From positions 141,255 to 205,254 of the forward strand of contig CADASL010000011.1 in NCBI GenBank assembly GCA_902790595.1: DNA of 64,000 bases, written 5' to 3'. Of this stretch, positions 50,547 to 59,632 are shown in pieces; within the stretch, counting starts at the first letter, position 1, and every line of letters begins with the position of its first letter. This DNA comes from an uncultured Bacteroidales bacterium (lineage in GTDB: Bacteria > Bacteroidota > Bacteroidia > Bacteroidales > SZUA-534). The notes beneath the pieces were generated by a model. The model saw only the letters and a program-made list of their open reading frames with translations, made no database searches and was not told where the DNA came from. Position numbers and translations under genes: made by a program.

Positions 50547-53174
50547 ATGGAAGCGTTTATTGACAAAATAAAAAAGATATTTGTATACAAGGTGAACAAT
50601 CGTATCAACTTCACCCCCACACTTGTCGGGCTTGGCGTTGTGATACTGGTTCTGTCGTGGATATTTGGCTTTATGAGCAGCGGCGGCACTGCCTCGCTGT
50701 CGAGCCTTGCAGAAATGCACAAGACATCACCGTCGTATTTCCTCATCGACCTTTTGCCGATACTGTTGGGCGTGCTTGGCTACGCGTTCACCAAATCGCA
50801 GCAAGAGACGATCGAATCGCTTGAAAATCAGATTTCAGAAAAAGACCACGTCATTAATATGAACGCCCGCTTTGCCAAGAAAATTGGTGAAGGCGACCTC
50901 TCGGCCAATGACGCTGAAATCAACGACAACGACATTCTGGGGCACTCGCTGAAGAAAATGCGCGAGAACCTTGCTCTCACCAACGAGAAAGAGAAAGAGC
51001 AAAACTGGATTGCCAAAGGAAAAGACATTATTTCGGACATTCTGCGTTTGCAGAACGACCTTGGCAACCTCTCGTATCTTACTTTGGTTGAGCTTATTAA
51101 ATACATTGATGTTATTCAGGGCGCGTTCTACATCTACAACGAGGATGAACAAACTCTCGAAAACACAGCCACTTACGCCTACAACCGCCGCAAATATCTC
51201 GACACCAAGTTCCAGATTGGCGAAGGCCTTGTGGGACAGTGCGCCTACGAGATGGATGTCATCTACCGTCGCGAGATTCCTGATGATTTTGTAACCATCA
51301 CAAGCGGCATTCTGGGCGACCAAAAACCGAACTCACTGTTGCTGGTTCCACTCATCACCGACGAGAAACTGCAAGGTGTTCTTGAGTTTGCGTCGATCAA
51401 AGACGACATTAGCGAGCTGAAAATAAGATTCCTGAAAGAGTTGAGCGACATCATCGCGCGAACCATCTTCAACCTTAAGGTTAACACCCGTACCGAGAAA
51501 CTGTTGAAAGACGCGCAGGAAATGACCAACGAGCTTCAAGAGAACGAGGAGCAGCTGCGTCAGAATGCTGAGGAGATGCGCGCCACACACGAGGAGTTGG
51601 AGAAAACAAACTCGAATCTGCAAACCCAAATCCGCGAAGTTGAGAACGCGCAGAAACGTCAGCACGCCTTGCTTGAGAACGCGTCGGAAATCATCTCGAT
51701 TTACGATGAGGAGATGAAGTTGAAGTACATAAGTCCTTCGGTATTAAACATCTACGGTTACACAACCGAAGAGATGATGGAAGGCAAAGACCTCGACCGC
51801 CTGACAGCCAAAGGCGTAAAGGAATACACCGAGACTTTTGGCAAACTGGTTGAGCAAGCCAACTCGTCGGCCACCATACAATATACTTATATGCGTAAGG
51901 ACGGCCAGAAAATCTACATCGAATCAACCGGCCGAAACCTTCTTGACGACCCAGCCATCAACGGCATCATCATCAACTCACGCGATATTACAGAACGCAA
52001 GCGTGCAGAGAAAGAGGAGCGTATGAAGAGTAAGATGCAGTCGTTGTCGGAGAATTCGCTCGACCTCATCCTGCGTGTCGGCACCAACGGACAGTTCTTC
52101 TACGCCAACCCAATGGTGAAGACGTTCACTCAAATCGAAATATCCGACATCATAAACAAAAACCTTGATGACGTGGCGTTTGACCCGGCCATCAAAGATT
52201 TCTTCAAAGATGCGATAAAGACCGTCAAGAGCACTAACAGCAAGCACGAGGCCGAGGTTACGTTCCCGACTCACTTTGGCGACCGTATTATGCAGGTGAA
52301 CGCCATCCCTGAGTTTAGCGACGACAACAAGGAGTTGGAAACAATCCTGTTCGTTTCGCACGATATTACCGAGCAGAAACTGGTTGAAATAGAGATTCAA
52401 GAGAAAAACAAAGCTGTTGCCGAAAGTATTAACTACGCAAGGCGCATTCAGACAGCCATTCTGCCAAACACCAAGTTTATTCAGGAGTTCCTACCGAAAT
52501 CGTTCATATTCTACCGTCCGAAAGACGTGGTCAGTGGCGACTTCCCGTGGTTCTTCAAGAAAGGCGACGATTTGTTCATTGCCGCTGTCGATTGTACAGG
52601 TCACGGCGTTCCGGGAGCGCTGCTCTCGTTCATCGGCTACTTCACCCTGAACAACGTGGTTGACCACTACGACAACATTGATGCAGGTGTTATTCTCGAC
52701 AAACTCCACGAAGGAGTGCGCACCACTTTGAAGCAAGACAGAATCGACACCGAAGCCCGCGACGGTATGGACGTTGCACTCTGCAAAATAAACTTGAAGA
52801 AAAATATTTTGGAATTCGCCGGTGCTCACAGACCACTTTATTTATTGAGAGGCAATGAGTTAACTCAATATAAAGGTAGTCATAAGGCCATTGGAGGCAT
52901 TCCATTAGGTAAAAAACCTGAAGCGGATTTTGAAAATCATTTAATAAATTTGGAGCCCAAAGATCGTGTGTTCTTTTTCTCAGACGGTCTGCCCGACCAA
53001 GTCAGTGGTGAAACCGGAAGGAAATATCAGGCAAGCCGCATACGTGAATTGCTGGTAGAACATTACGATGTTGAGATATATGACTATGAAAAAATCATTT
53101 ACGACGATTTCATGGCCTACAAAGGTGACTATAAACAAGTCGATGATATATTGTTAATAGGAATTGAATTTTAA
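50547..53174 (+). CDS. Membrane GAF-PAS-PP2C (SpoIIE-type) protein phosphatase
   Basis: 875 aa. Order: two TM helices (about 25-47 and 64-84), a helical HAMP-like stretch (about 90-160), GAF (about 165-310), coiled coil (about 318-375), PAS1 (about 380-490), PAS2 (about 500-625) and PP2C/SpoIIE (about 650-875). The phosphatase motifs are complete: RPKDVVSGDFPWF, DCTGHGVPGALLSFIG, RDGMDVALC, EFAGAHRPLYLL, FFSDGLPDQVSGETG, and the final VDDILLIG aspartates that bind metal. It should dephosphorylate a Ser/Thr phosphoprotein. The SiaC-like protein two genes on, phosphorylated by the intervening SiaB-like kinase, is the obvious substrate, as with Pseudomonas SiaA. Confidence 0.93.
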   Translation: MEAFIDKIKKIFVYKVNNRINFTPTLVGLGVVILVLSWIFGFMSSGGTASLSSLAEMHKTSPSYFLIDLLPILLGVLGYAFTKSQQETIESLENQISEKDHVINMNARFAKKIGEGDLSANDAEINDNDILGHSLKKMRENLALTNEKEKEQNWIAKGKDIISDILRLQNDLGNLSYLTLVELIKYIDVIQGAFYIYNEDEQTLENTATYAYNRRKYLDTKFQIGEGLVGQCAYEMDVIYRREIPDDFVTITSGILGDQKPNSLLLVPLITDEKLQGVLEFASIKDDISELKIRFLKELSDIIARTIFNLKVNTRTEKLLKDAQEMTNELQENEEQLRQNAEEMRATHEELEKTNSNLQTQIREVENAQKRQHALLENASEIISIYDEEMKLKYISPSVLNIYGYTTEEMMEGKDLDRLTAKGVKEYTETFGKLVEQANSSATIQYTYMRKDGQKIYIESTGRNLLDDPAINGIIINSRDITERKRAEKEERMKSKMQSLSENSLDLILRVGTNGQFFYANPMVKTFTQIEISDIINKNLDDVAFDPAIKDFFKDAIKTVKSTNSKHEAEVTFPTHFGDRIMQVNAIPEFSDDNKELETILFVSHDITEQKLVEIEIQEKNKAVAESINYARRIQTAILPNTKFIQEFLPKSFIFYRPKDVVSGDFPWFFKKGDDLFIAAVDCTGHGVPGALLSFIGYFTLNNVVDHYDNIDAGVILDKLHEGVRTTLKQDRIDTEARDGMDVALCKINLKKNILEFAGAHRPLYLLRGNELTQYKGSHKAIGGIPLGKKPEADFENHLINLEPKDRVFFFSDGLPDQVSGETGRKYQASRIRELLVEHYDVEIYDYEKIIYDDFMAYKGDYKQVDDILLIGIEF

Positions 53175-53195
53175 ATGTATTAAAACGAGACAGCT

Positions 53196-53771
53196 ATGGA
53201 TGGGAACAAAGATTTTCTAGAATTTGTCTATAGTTTTAACGAATCGATGGAAAGCAAAAACGTTAAACTTGTTTACAAGGGCGAAATTACGCACCAGGTA
53301 ACCAAGGCTTTCACATCAATTACGGAGACCAATATGATGGTTGAGGAAGAACCTAACTCCGTGCAGAAGAAGGTGTTCCACGTAATTGTGGAGTTCCTGC
53401 AGAACATCAGCAAGCACGCCGACTATATGGGCGATGAAAGCCACGAGGAAGGCAGTGGAGTGTTCCTGCTCTGCAAAGACGATGAGAATTATGTCATCAC
53501 CACCGGCAACATTCTGATGAAACAGAAAGAGGCTGCCATTGGCGAGGTGCTCGACAAAATAAACTCACTCGACAAGGAAGGCTTGAAAGCACTCTACAAG
53601 CAGCAGATAAAAGAGGGCCGTCTGTCGGACAAAGGCGGTGCGGGCCTTGGCTTTATCGACATTGCCAAGAAGACTGGAAATCCATTGGATTACAAATTTG
53701 TTCCCTTGAACGATGAATTTTCATTCTTCATTATATCATCAACTATTTCGAGAACTCAAAATTTTGATTAA
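53196..53771 (+). CDS. siaB: SiaB-family protein kinase
   Basis: A 191-aa SiaB-like atypical kinase of the GHKL ATPase fold. The N-box is VEFLQNISKHADY, and the glycine-rich ATP lid/G-box is SDKGGAGLGFIDIAKKTG. In Pseudomonas, SiaB phosphorylates SiaC on a threonine. Here the gene lies 21 nt behind the PP2C phosphatase and 19 nt ahead of siaC, the same functional grouping. It is soluble, with no signal or membrane segment. The symbol is given by family and context, not by tested function. Confidence 0.88.
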   Translation: MDGNKDFLEFVYSFNESMESKNVKLVYKGEITHQVTKAFTSITETNMMVEEEPNSVQKKVFHVIVEFLQNISKHADYMGDESHEEGSGVFLLCKDDENYVITTGNILMKQKEAAIGEVLDKINSLDKEGLKALYKQQIKEGRLSDKGGAGLGFIDIAKKTGNPLDYKFVPLNDEFSFFIISSTISRTQNFD

Positions 53772-53790
53772 CAAATAATTACTTTTAACT

Positions 53791-54174
53791 ATGGAAGTTA
53801 TAAAAATTGTTGGAACGGATGATACTCCCAGTGTAACCTTAGATGTAGCGAACGAAATATTCGAGATTTCAGGAAGATCGCTTCCTGAGGATGTCGCAGT
53901 ATTCTATGAGCCGATTTTGGACTGGATTGACCGCTACTCGGAAGAAGCAACGGGTAAAACGATATTCAACTTCAAATTGGTGTACTTCAACACTGCATCG
54001 TCGAAAATGATTCTTGACATTCTTCTGAAACTTGAGGAGATGCACGAAGCAGGCAAAGATGTGCTTGTAAGATGGCACTACCCCGAGGATGACGAGGATA
54101 TGGAAGAGGCTGGCGAGGAATATTCAGACATTGTTGACGTTCCGTTCGAGCAAATCAGCTATTCGCTTGATTAA
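53791..54174 (+). CDS. siaC: SiaC-family regulatory phosphoprotein
   Basis: A 127-aa SiaC-like protein (formerly DUF1987). It begins with KIVGTDDTPSVTLDVANEIFEISGRSLPEDVAVFYEPILDWIDRY, typical of the family. The probable phospho-acceptor lies in LVYFNTASSKMILDIL (Thr or adjacent Ser), followed by a very acidic loop EDDEDMEEAGEEYSD. In Pseudomonas, dephosphorylated SiaC binds and activates a diguanylate cyclase. No such cyclase is encoded here, and the gene that follows is the TerB-ABC transporter, which may be the output. Confidence 0.88.
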   Translation: MEVIKIVGTDDTPSVTLDVANEIFEISGRSLPEDVAVFYEPILDWIDRYSEEATGKTIFNFKLVYFNTASSKMILDILLKLEEMHEAGKDVLVRWHYPEDDEDMEEAGEEYSDIVDVPFEQISYSLD

Positions 54175-54213
54175 CAAATAAAAAAGAAGGTCAATACAAA
54201 CACCTTTGAGTAG

Positions 54214-57200
54214 ATGAGTGAAGAGATTCTGAAGGCCCTGATGCAACTCTTTGCAATTATTGCAAAGCAGGATGGCGGCGTAAAAGACAGTGAAATCGAC
54301 TTTGTCGAGAATTTTCTTACCTCTCAACTAAGCTCCGACTTTGTTGAGGAGTATCTTGCCCTGTTCTACAAGCACGTCGGCATCAAGGACCGCAACTCAT
54401 TGAACGAGAATTCGGAAGAAGAGGTTAAACTCACCTCGGTTAAGGACTCGGTTAAGATTCTTGGCATCTGCAAGAAAATCAACAAGACACTGACGCAACA
54501 ACAGAAAGTTGTTGTATTGGTGCGTTTGTTCGAGTTGGTGGCAGCCGACCGACAGTTCACCGACCAGCGTATGGCCATCATCAACACAGCCGCCGAGGTG
54601 TTCAACATCTCACCCGAAGAGTTCAAGAGCACCGAGGACTTTGTTGTTAAGGAGACCGTCAAAGAACTTGACATTCCGAACATCCTCATTATTAATGACA
54701 CTGAGGTTGAACTTGAACAAGCCAAGCACATCCAAATTGAGGAACTTGACAAAGAACTCGTCATTCTCCAGATAAAGAGTGTTGACCTTTACTTTACGAA
54801 GTACCTGGGCTCGCACGAGCTGGTACTCAACGGCCTGCCCATCAAGAGCAACAAGATTTATTTGTTTGCAAATGGTAGCGCCATCCGTTTCCCGAAAGGC
54901 AAACCGGTTTATTACAGCGATGTGGTTTCGAAATATCTGTCGGACATCACATCGGCAAAAGTCACATACAACGTCAACGACCTCGAATACCGTTTCAAGA
55001 ACGGAGCCATCGGCTTACGCAACATCAACCTCTCGGAAGAACAAGGCAGGCTTGTGGGCATTATGGGAGCCAGCGGCGCCGGCAAAACTACGCTGCTCAA
55101 CGTGCTCACCGGCAACGAGTGCCCGTCGAATGGCGAGGTGCTGATTAACGGCATCAACCTCCACACCGAAAAGGAGAAGATGGAAGGCGTCATCGGCTAC
55201 ATTCCGCAGGATGACCTTCTGATTGAGGAACTGACTGTATATGAAAACCTTTATTTCAACGCCAAGCTGTGTTTCAAAAACATGACGGAAGAAGAAATAA
55301 AGGAACGTTGCGAGCGAACTCTCGCCAATCTGGGGTTGCTCGACCGTAAGGACTTGAAAGTGGGCTCTCCGCTTCACAAGACCATCAGTGGCGGCCAGCG
55401 CAAACGACTTAACATTGCGTTGGAACTTATCCGCGAACCGCCAATCCTGTTTGTCGATGAGCCGACATCGGGTTTGTCGTCGCGTGACTCAGAAAACGTA
55501 ATGGACTTGCTCCGCGAGCTTGCAATGAAGGGCAAACTCGTGTTTGTGGTTATCCACCAGCCATCATCAGAAATCTACAAGATGTTTGATAAGATGGTGA
55601 TTCTGGACACCGGTGGATACCTTATATATTATGGTAACCCAGTTGATGCCGTCACTTATTTCAAAAAGATTGACGGCCAGCTTAATGCCGATGTTGGTGA
55701 GTGTCCGTCGTGCGGTAACGTTAACCCGGAGCTTATCTTCAACATCATCGATGCCCAAGTGGTGGACGAGTTTGGTAAATACACCAACAAGCGTAAGGTT
55801 ACGCCGCCCGAATGGGAGAAGAAACGCGAGCAAAGCATTATCAGTCAGATAGAACCGAAATTCCTTGACAAATACGCTGAGGAGCAGACCCGCATTGCCA
55901 AAGGCGATGAAGAGGCACAGGAAAAAGCGAAAGCACTGGAGCGCCTCGACCAGAAATTCCACGAGAAATACAAGGAGTGCGTTGAGAAAATCAAGCTGAA
56001 AGACATTAACGAGACGCCGCCGAAATCGTTGGACATCCCCGGATGGTTCCAACAGGCACGCATTTATTTCAAACGCGATTTCCTTGCAAAAATCAGCAAC
56101 ACGCAGTATTTGGTTTTGAACATTCTTGAGGCTCCCGCCTTGGGCTTAATACTTTCGTTCTTAATTAGATACATTGCCGACCCGAACTCGGACGTATATA
56201 TTTTCCGCGAGAACGCCAACATACCAATCTACATCTTTATGAGCCTGATTGTGGCAATGTTCCTTGGTTTGATGGTGAGTGGCGAGGAAATTTTCAAAGA
56301 CCAGAAGATTCTGAACCGCGAGAAATTCTTGAATTTGAGCCGCTCAACATACTTGGTATCGAAAATCGCAATTCTGTTTATCATATCGGCAATACAATCG
56401 ATATTGTTTGTTCTGGTTGCCAATACAATACTGAGCGTCAGAGGGTTATGGTTTGAATACTGGTGGGCGATGTTCACCATTGCCACATTCTCGAACCTTG
56501 TGGGTCTGATTCTGTCATCGTCGTTCAACTCGGCGGTTACCATTTACATTATGATTCCGCTTGTGATGATTCCTCAGATGGCCCTGGGCGGCGCAATGTT
56601 CAGTTTCGACAAGTTGAACCGCGCCATCGGCAGCATCGAGGGCGTTCCGCCTGTGTGCGAGTTCATTGCAACCCGCTGGGTTTATGAAGGATTGATGGTC
56701 CGCCAGTTCAAAGACAACGAGTTTGAGAAGAAATTCTACGAAATCGACCAAAAAATCAGCGAAGGCGACTTCAAATCGACTCACTATCTGCCTGAGCTAT
56801 CGGAAAGGGTTGACTATTGCTCATCGACCAGGCTGCAAGAGCTTGAGACTCAGGAGGAAATTGAAGATTACAAATGGAAGTTGGCCCTGCTTAAGAACGA
56901 GCTTTCGAAAGAGATGAAACGCGTTCCCGATATTGAGTTTGAATACATTGATTATCTGACAGTTGAAAAATTCACTCCGGAAATCGGCCTGAACACCAAG
57001 GAGTATATTCAAAAACTCAATTCGCACTACGTTGACCAGTTCAGCGATGCCAACAATCGGAAAAACACCATTATCAATTATTGGGAAGACCGGAACAAGG
57101 GTTCGTATAATCGTCTGCGCCAAGCCTACCAAAACGAGGCCGTTGACGATATTGTGAAAAACATCTACGAGAAAACTAACGTAAAATCGTACCGCGACCA

Positions 57201-57501
57201 CCTTATCCAGATGAAAGACCCTATTTATGAAATGCCGTGGGTGAATAATATTTTCGACTACCGCGCGCAGTTCTATTCGCCAAAGAAATACTTCCTCGGC
57301 CACGAGTTCGACACCTTCTGGTTCAATATGTGGGTTGTGTGGCTGATGACAGCATTCTGCTACGTTGCTTTGTACTATGACCTGCTGAAACGGGCAATGG
57401 ATTTCTTCCCTGAAGTGACTAACAATCTGACAAAAAAAGTTACGTCGCTGTTAGAGAATCTGAAAAAAAGCAAAGACAATAAGAAAGGGAAAAAAGAATA
57501 A
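54214..57501 (+). CDS. TerB-fused ABCG-type transporter (ATPase plus membrane domain)
   Basis: 1095 aa. Residues about 1-150 form a TerB-like acidic helical domain (ALMQLFAIIAKQDGGVKDSEIDFVENFL, ELVAADRQFTDQRMAIINTAAEVFNI). A linker domain runs from about 150 to 260. The nucleotide-binding domain (about 260-480) has Walker A GASGAGKTTLLN, signature ISGGQRKRLNIALEL, Walker B PILFVDEPTSGLSS and H-loop VVIHQPSSE. A possible zinc knuckle CPSCGN is at about 500, then a charged linker and an ABC2-type membrane domain (about 630-830) with a last TM near 1030-1055. NBD-first order is that of ABCG/White transporters. It lies 39 nt behind siaC in the signalling operon. Substrate unknown. Confidence 0.9.
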   Translation: MSEEILKALMQLFAIIAKQDGGVKDSEIDFVENFLTSQLSSDFVEEYLALFYKHVGIKDRNSLNENSEEEVKLTSVKDSVKILGICKKINKTLTQQQKVVVLVRLFELVAADRQFTDQRMAIINTAAEVFNISPEEFKSTEDFVVKETVKELDIPNILIINDTEVELEQAKHIQIEELDKELVILQIKSVDLYFTKYLGSHELVLNGLPIKSNKIYLFANGSAIRFPKGKPVYYSDVVSKYLSDITSAKVTYNVNDLEYRFKNGAIGLRNINLSEEQGRLVGIMGASGAGKTTLLNVLTGNECPSNGEVLINGINLHTEKEKMEGVIGYIPQDDLLIEELTVYENLYFNAKLCFKNMTEEEIKERCERTLANLGLLDRKDLKVGSPLHKTISGGQRKRLNIALELIREPPILFVDEPTSGLSSRDSENVMDLLRELAMKGKLVFVVIHQPSSEIYKMFDKMVILDTGGYLIYYGNPVDAVTYFKKIDGQLNADVGECPSCGNVNPELIFNIIDAQVVDEFGKYTNKRKVTPPEWEKKREQSIISQIEPKFLDKYAEEQTRIAKGDEEAQEKAKALERLDQKFHEKYKECVEKIKLKDINETPPKSLDIPGWFQQARIYFKRDFLAKISNTQYLVLNILEAPALGLILSFLIRYIADPNSDVYIFRENANIPIYIFMSLIVAMFLGLMVSGEEIFKDQKILNREKFLNLSRSTYLVSKIAILFIISAIQSILFVLVANTILSVRGLWFEYWWAMFTIATFSNLVGLILSSSFNSAVTIYIMIPLVMIPQMALGGAMFSFDKLNRAIGSIEGVPPVCEFIATRWVYEGLMVRQFKDNEFEKKFYEIDQKISEGDFKSTHYLPELSERVDYCSSTRLQELETQEEIEDYKWKLALLKNELSKEMKRVPDIEFEYIDYLTVEKFTPEIGLNTKEYIQKLNSHYVDQFSDANNRKNTIINYWEDRNKGSYNRLRQAYQNEAVDDIVKNIYEKTNVKSYRDHLIQMKDPIYEMPWVNNIFDYRAQFYSPKKYFLGHEFDTFWFNMWVVWLMTAFCYVALYYDLLKRAMDFFPEVTNNLTKKVTSLLENLKKSKDNKKGKKE

Positions 57502-57554
57502 ACAATTTTTGATATAACTGAATAGCAAAAAAGATTACTTTTATCGCGTTAAAA

Positions 57555-58484
57555 ATGAATTTCATGAATAAGAGAATTTCAACAGTATTAGCAATACTTA
57601 TTGCGGGCGGCTCACTTCTGATGGTGAACTGCAATGGTGATGGAAGCAAGTCGAAGAAAGATGACTTTGCAATTCCTGATTCGATTTTCAAAGACAAACC
57701 GCTGATGATTTCGAAGGAAGCCATGAACGACATTATTGACAACATATCGTCACCAGTTGAGATGGCAGCCCTGATAAAATCGACCGGTGTGCCGTTCAAC
57801 CAGAAGTTCCTGGCATCGACGAAAAATGTCGATAACCTCAGCACCGACTTCAAGCAAGCCTTGAACCTTGGTGTGTATGGTTGCGACCTTGGCTATTTGA
57901 ATATGTATGAGAAGACCGGCTCAATTATCAGCAATATGCAGGCTATCAAGAAATTGGCCGACCAATTGCGCATCGGACACTTCTTTGATTTCAACACAAT
58001 CAAGCGTTTGGCCACAAACAACGAGAACATTGACTCACTGATGTATATTTCGGTATCGAGTTTCAACAATATGGATGAGTACCTGCGCGAGAACAACCGC
58101 AGCGACATCAGCTCTCTGCTTGTAACCGGAATGTGGATTGAGGGTATGTATCTGGCCTGCCAAGTGGTTAAGGAAGTTCCTCACAAAGACCTTGTTGAGC
58201 GCATCGGTGACTCGAAAATCGTGTTATCCGACCTTCTTCTGATTCTGAAAAACTACCAGTCGAACTCATCGTTCGCCAATTTGGTCAAGGAGATTGAAAA
58301 GATTAAGAAGGAATATGAGAATGTTACCATCCACGTAATTCCGGGCGAACCTGAGATGGTTGAGATTGACGGTATGCTTACCTTCAAATCGAACGACCAG
58401 CAGATTATCGACATCTCTGACGAAACCTTGGCTAAAATCATTGCCGCAATTGAAAACACACGTACAATGATAATCAACTTGTAA
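57555..58484 (+). CDS. Hypothetical lipoprotein, 309 aa
   Basis: Signal peptide with lipobox SLLMVNC (cysteine at about 28). ATG 57564 is an alternative start. The mature part is helical and contains MISKEAMNDIIDNISSPVEMAALIKSTGVPFNQKFL, NLGVYGCDLGYLNMYEKTG and SFNNMDEYLRENNRSDISSLLVTGMWIEGMYLACQV. The same helical pattern is seen in lipoproteins near SiaC-like genes of Bacteroidota (recollection, not checked). It follows the TerB-ABC gene after 53 nt, in the same direction, so it is probably part of the operon, as a periplasmic partner of the transporter or the membrane sensors. Confidence 0.8.
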   Translation: MNFMNKRISTVLAILIAGGSLLMVNCNGDGSKSKKDDFAIPDSIFKDKPLMISKEAMNDIIDNISSPVEMAALIKSTGVPFNQKFLASTKNVDNLSTDFKQALNLGVYGCDLGYLNMYEKTGSIISNMQAIKKLADQLRIGHFFDFNTIKRLATNNENIDSLMYISVSSFNNMDEYLRENNRSDISSLLVTGMWIEGMYLACQVVKEVPHKDLVERIGDSKIVLSDLLLILKNYQSNSSFANLVKEIEKIKKEYENVTIHVIPGEPEMVEIDGMLTFKSNDQQIIDISDETLAKIIAAIENTRTMIINL

Positions 58485-58485
58485 T

Positions 58486-58905
58486 ATGAAAAACGTGATT
58501 AAAATATTATCAGTTCTGCTGCTGTCGCTGACAATCAATCACTCATTTGCACAAAGTGACGATTTGGTGAACGTTTGCGCGCTGGGAATTGGTAATGCAA
58601 CATATTTGAAAGACTTCAAAGTGAAATTGCCGGCAAACTCGCCCGCACAGAAATTCAGCGTGATTCTCAACAAAGGAACAATGTACAAATTTGTTGTCTG
58701 CAACGCCGAAGGTTATGAGGGCAAGGCCGTGATTCAAATTTCGGAAGGCAGCAACGCTCTGGTTTCTAACTTGAAACCCGATGGCACATTTGCCGAGGCT
58801 GTTGGTTTTAGCTGCTCGAAAACAGGTATGTACAACATAATGTGCTCGTTCAAAAACGCCAAAGAAGGCGCGGCGGTAATAATTATGTCGTACGTAACGA
58901 AATAA
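58486..58905 (+). CDS. Secreted hypothetical protein, 139 aa
   Basis: Signal peptide 1-22 (LLLSLTINHSFA-Q) and a mature beta-rich domain of about 117 residues. It has three cysteines (VNVCALGIG, FVVCNAEG, MYNIMCSF) and motifs LNKGTMYKFVVCNAEGYEGKAVIQISEGS. It resembles small extracellular beta-sandwiches, but I assign no family. It starts one base after the lipoprotein stop, a clear sign of coupling, and closes the operon; a strong terminator follows. A periplasmic ligand-binding or lipoprotein-partner role is only a guess. Confidence 0.78.
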   Translation: MKNVIKILSVLLLSLTINHSFAQSDDLVNVCALGIGNATYLKDFKVKLPANSPAQKFSVILNKGTMYKFVVCNAEGYEGKAVIQISEGSNALVSNLKPDGTFAEAVGFSCSKTGMYNIMCSFKNAKEGAAVIIMSYVTK

Positions 58906-58927
58906 CACATAAGATTGTGTGAAAGTC

Positions 58928-58957
58928 AAAAGGATGTGTAAAAAGCATCCTTTTTTT
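58928..58957 (+). terminator. Terminator closing the CheR-SiaC-ABC operon
   Basis: AAAAGGATG (58928-58936) pairs with CATCCTTTT (58946-58954), followed by a T-run. Confidence 0.85.
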
Positions 58958-58984
58958 GTTTTATACCAGACAAAAAACTGAAGA

Positions 58985-59521
58985 ATGGACGAATTCTGCA
59001 AGCTAAACCAAGGCTTCGACACCGACGCCATCAGAAATGCGATGGAATATGCGGCTGAATGCCATAACGGAACCAACCATAAATATGACACCCACCCCTA
59101 CACCATCCACCTGAAAATGGTGTACGACTTTGGCTGCAAATTCGCCCACTTGCTCAATGCAGACGAGGTTGACTCCGCTCTTGCAGCCTGCTGGACTCAC
59201 GACACAATTGAAGACACCCGCCAAACGTACAACGATGTGAAGAAACGTTGCGGCGAAACAGTTGCCGAAGCTGTTTATGCCGTAACCAACGAGAAAGGCC
59301 GCACCCGCGCCGAACGCGCCAACGAGAAGTATTACAACGGAATACGCGAAAATGAAATTGCAACATTTGTGAAACTTTGCGACCGCCTGGCCAACGCCAC
59401 ATACTCACTCAACAACAACCAAAGAATGCTCGACACCTACCGCAACGAGATGCCGCACTTCTGCCAAACCATTTACAACGAACGGTTTAAGCCAATGTTC
59501 GACGCATTGCAAAAAATCTAA
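58985..59521 (+). CDS. HD-domain (p)ppGpp hydrolase-like protein
   Basis: A 178-aa single HD domain resembling small alarmone hydrolases (MESH1-like) and the hydrolase half of RelA/SpoT. It has HKYDTHPYTIHLKMV (His), CWTHDTIEDT (His-Asp-x-x-Glu-Asp) and VKLCDRLANATY (Asp), the metal-binding set of the family. No synthetase domain is present. It lies between the operon terminator and the large secreted-protein gene with its own spacing, so it is probably monocistronic. Other nucleotide phosphohydrolase activities are possible. Confidence 0.85.
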   Translation: MDEFCKLNQGFDTDAIRNAMEYAAECHNGTNHKYDTHPYTIHLKMVYDFGCKFAHLLNADEVDSALAACWTHDTIEDTRQTYNDVKKRCGETVAEAVYAVTNEKGRTRAERANEKYYNGIRENEIATFVKLCDRLANATYSLNNNQRMLDTYRNEMPHFCQTIYNERFKPMFDALQKI

Positions 59522-59562
59522 GTCCAACACCGGACTGTTTACCAATGCTTTAGAGCTATTTT

Positions 59563-59598
59563 TTTGCAGCCAATGAATGTAAAAAAATAGTATCTTCA
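59563..59598 (+). promoter_or_regulatory. Possible promoter of the large secreted protein
   Basis: TTTG at 59563-59566 and TATCTTCA at 59591-59598 with a 24-nt spacer, slightly longer than usual, 34 nt before the ATG. Confidence 0.35.
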
Positions 59599-59632
59599 AA
59601 GGTTTGTTGTACCACTATACTTACTACACATT

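Noticed and set aside
54214..57501. Assigning the TerB-ABC protein to tellurite resistance
   Set aside because: No other ter genes are present; the neighbours are all signalling proteins.
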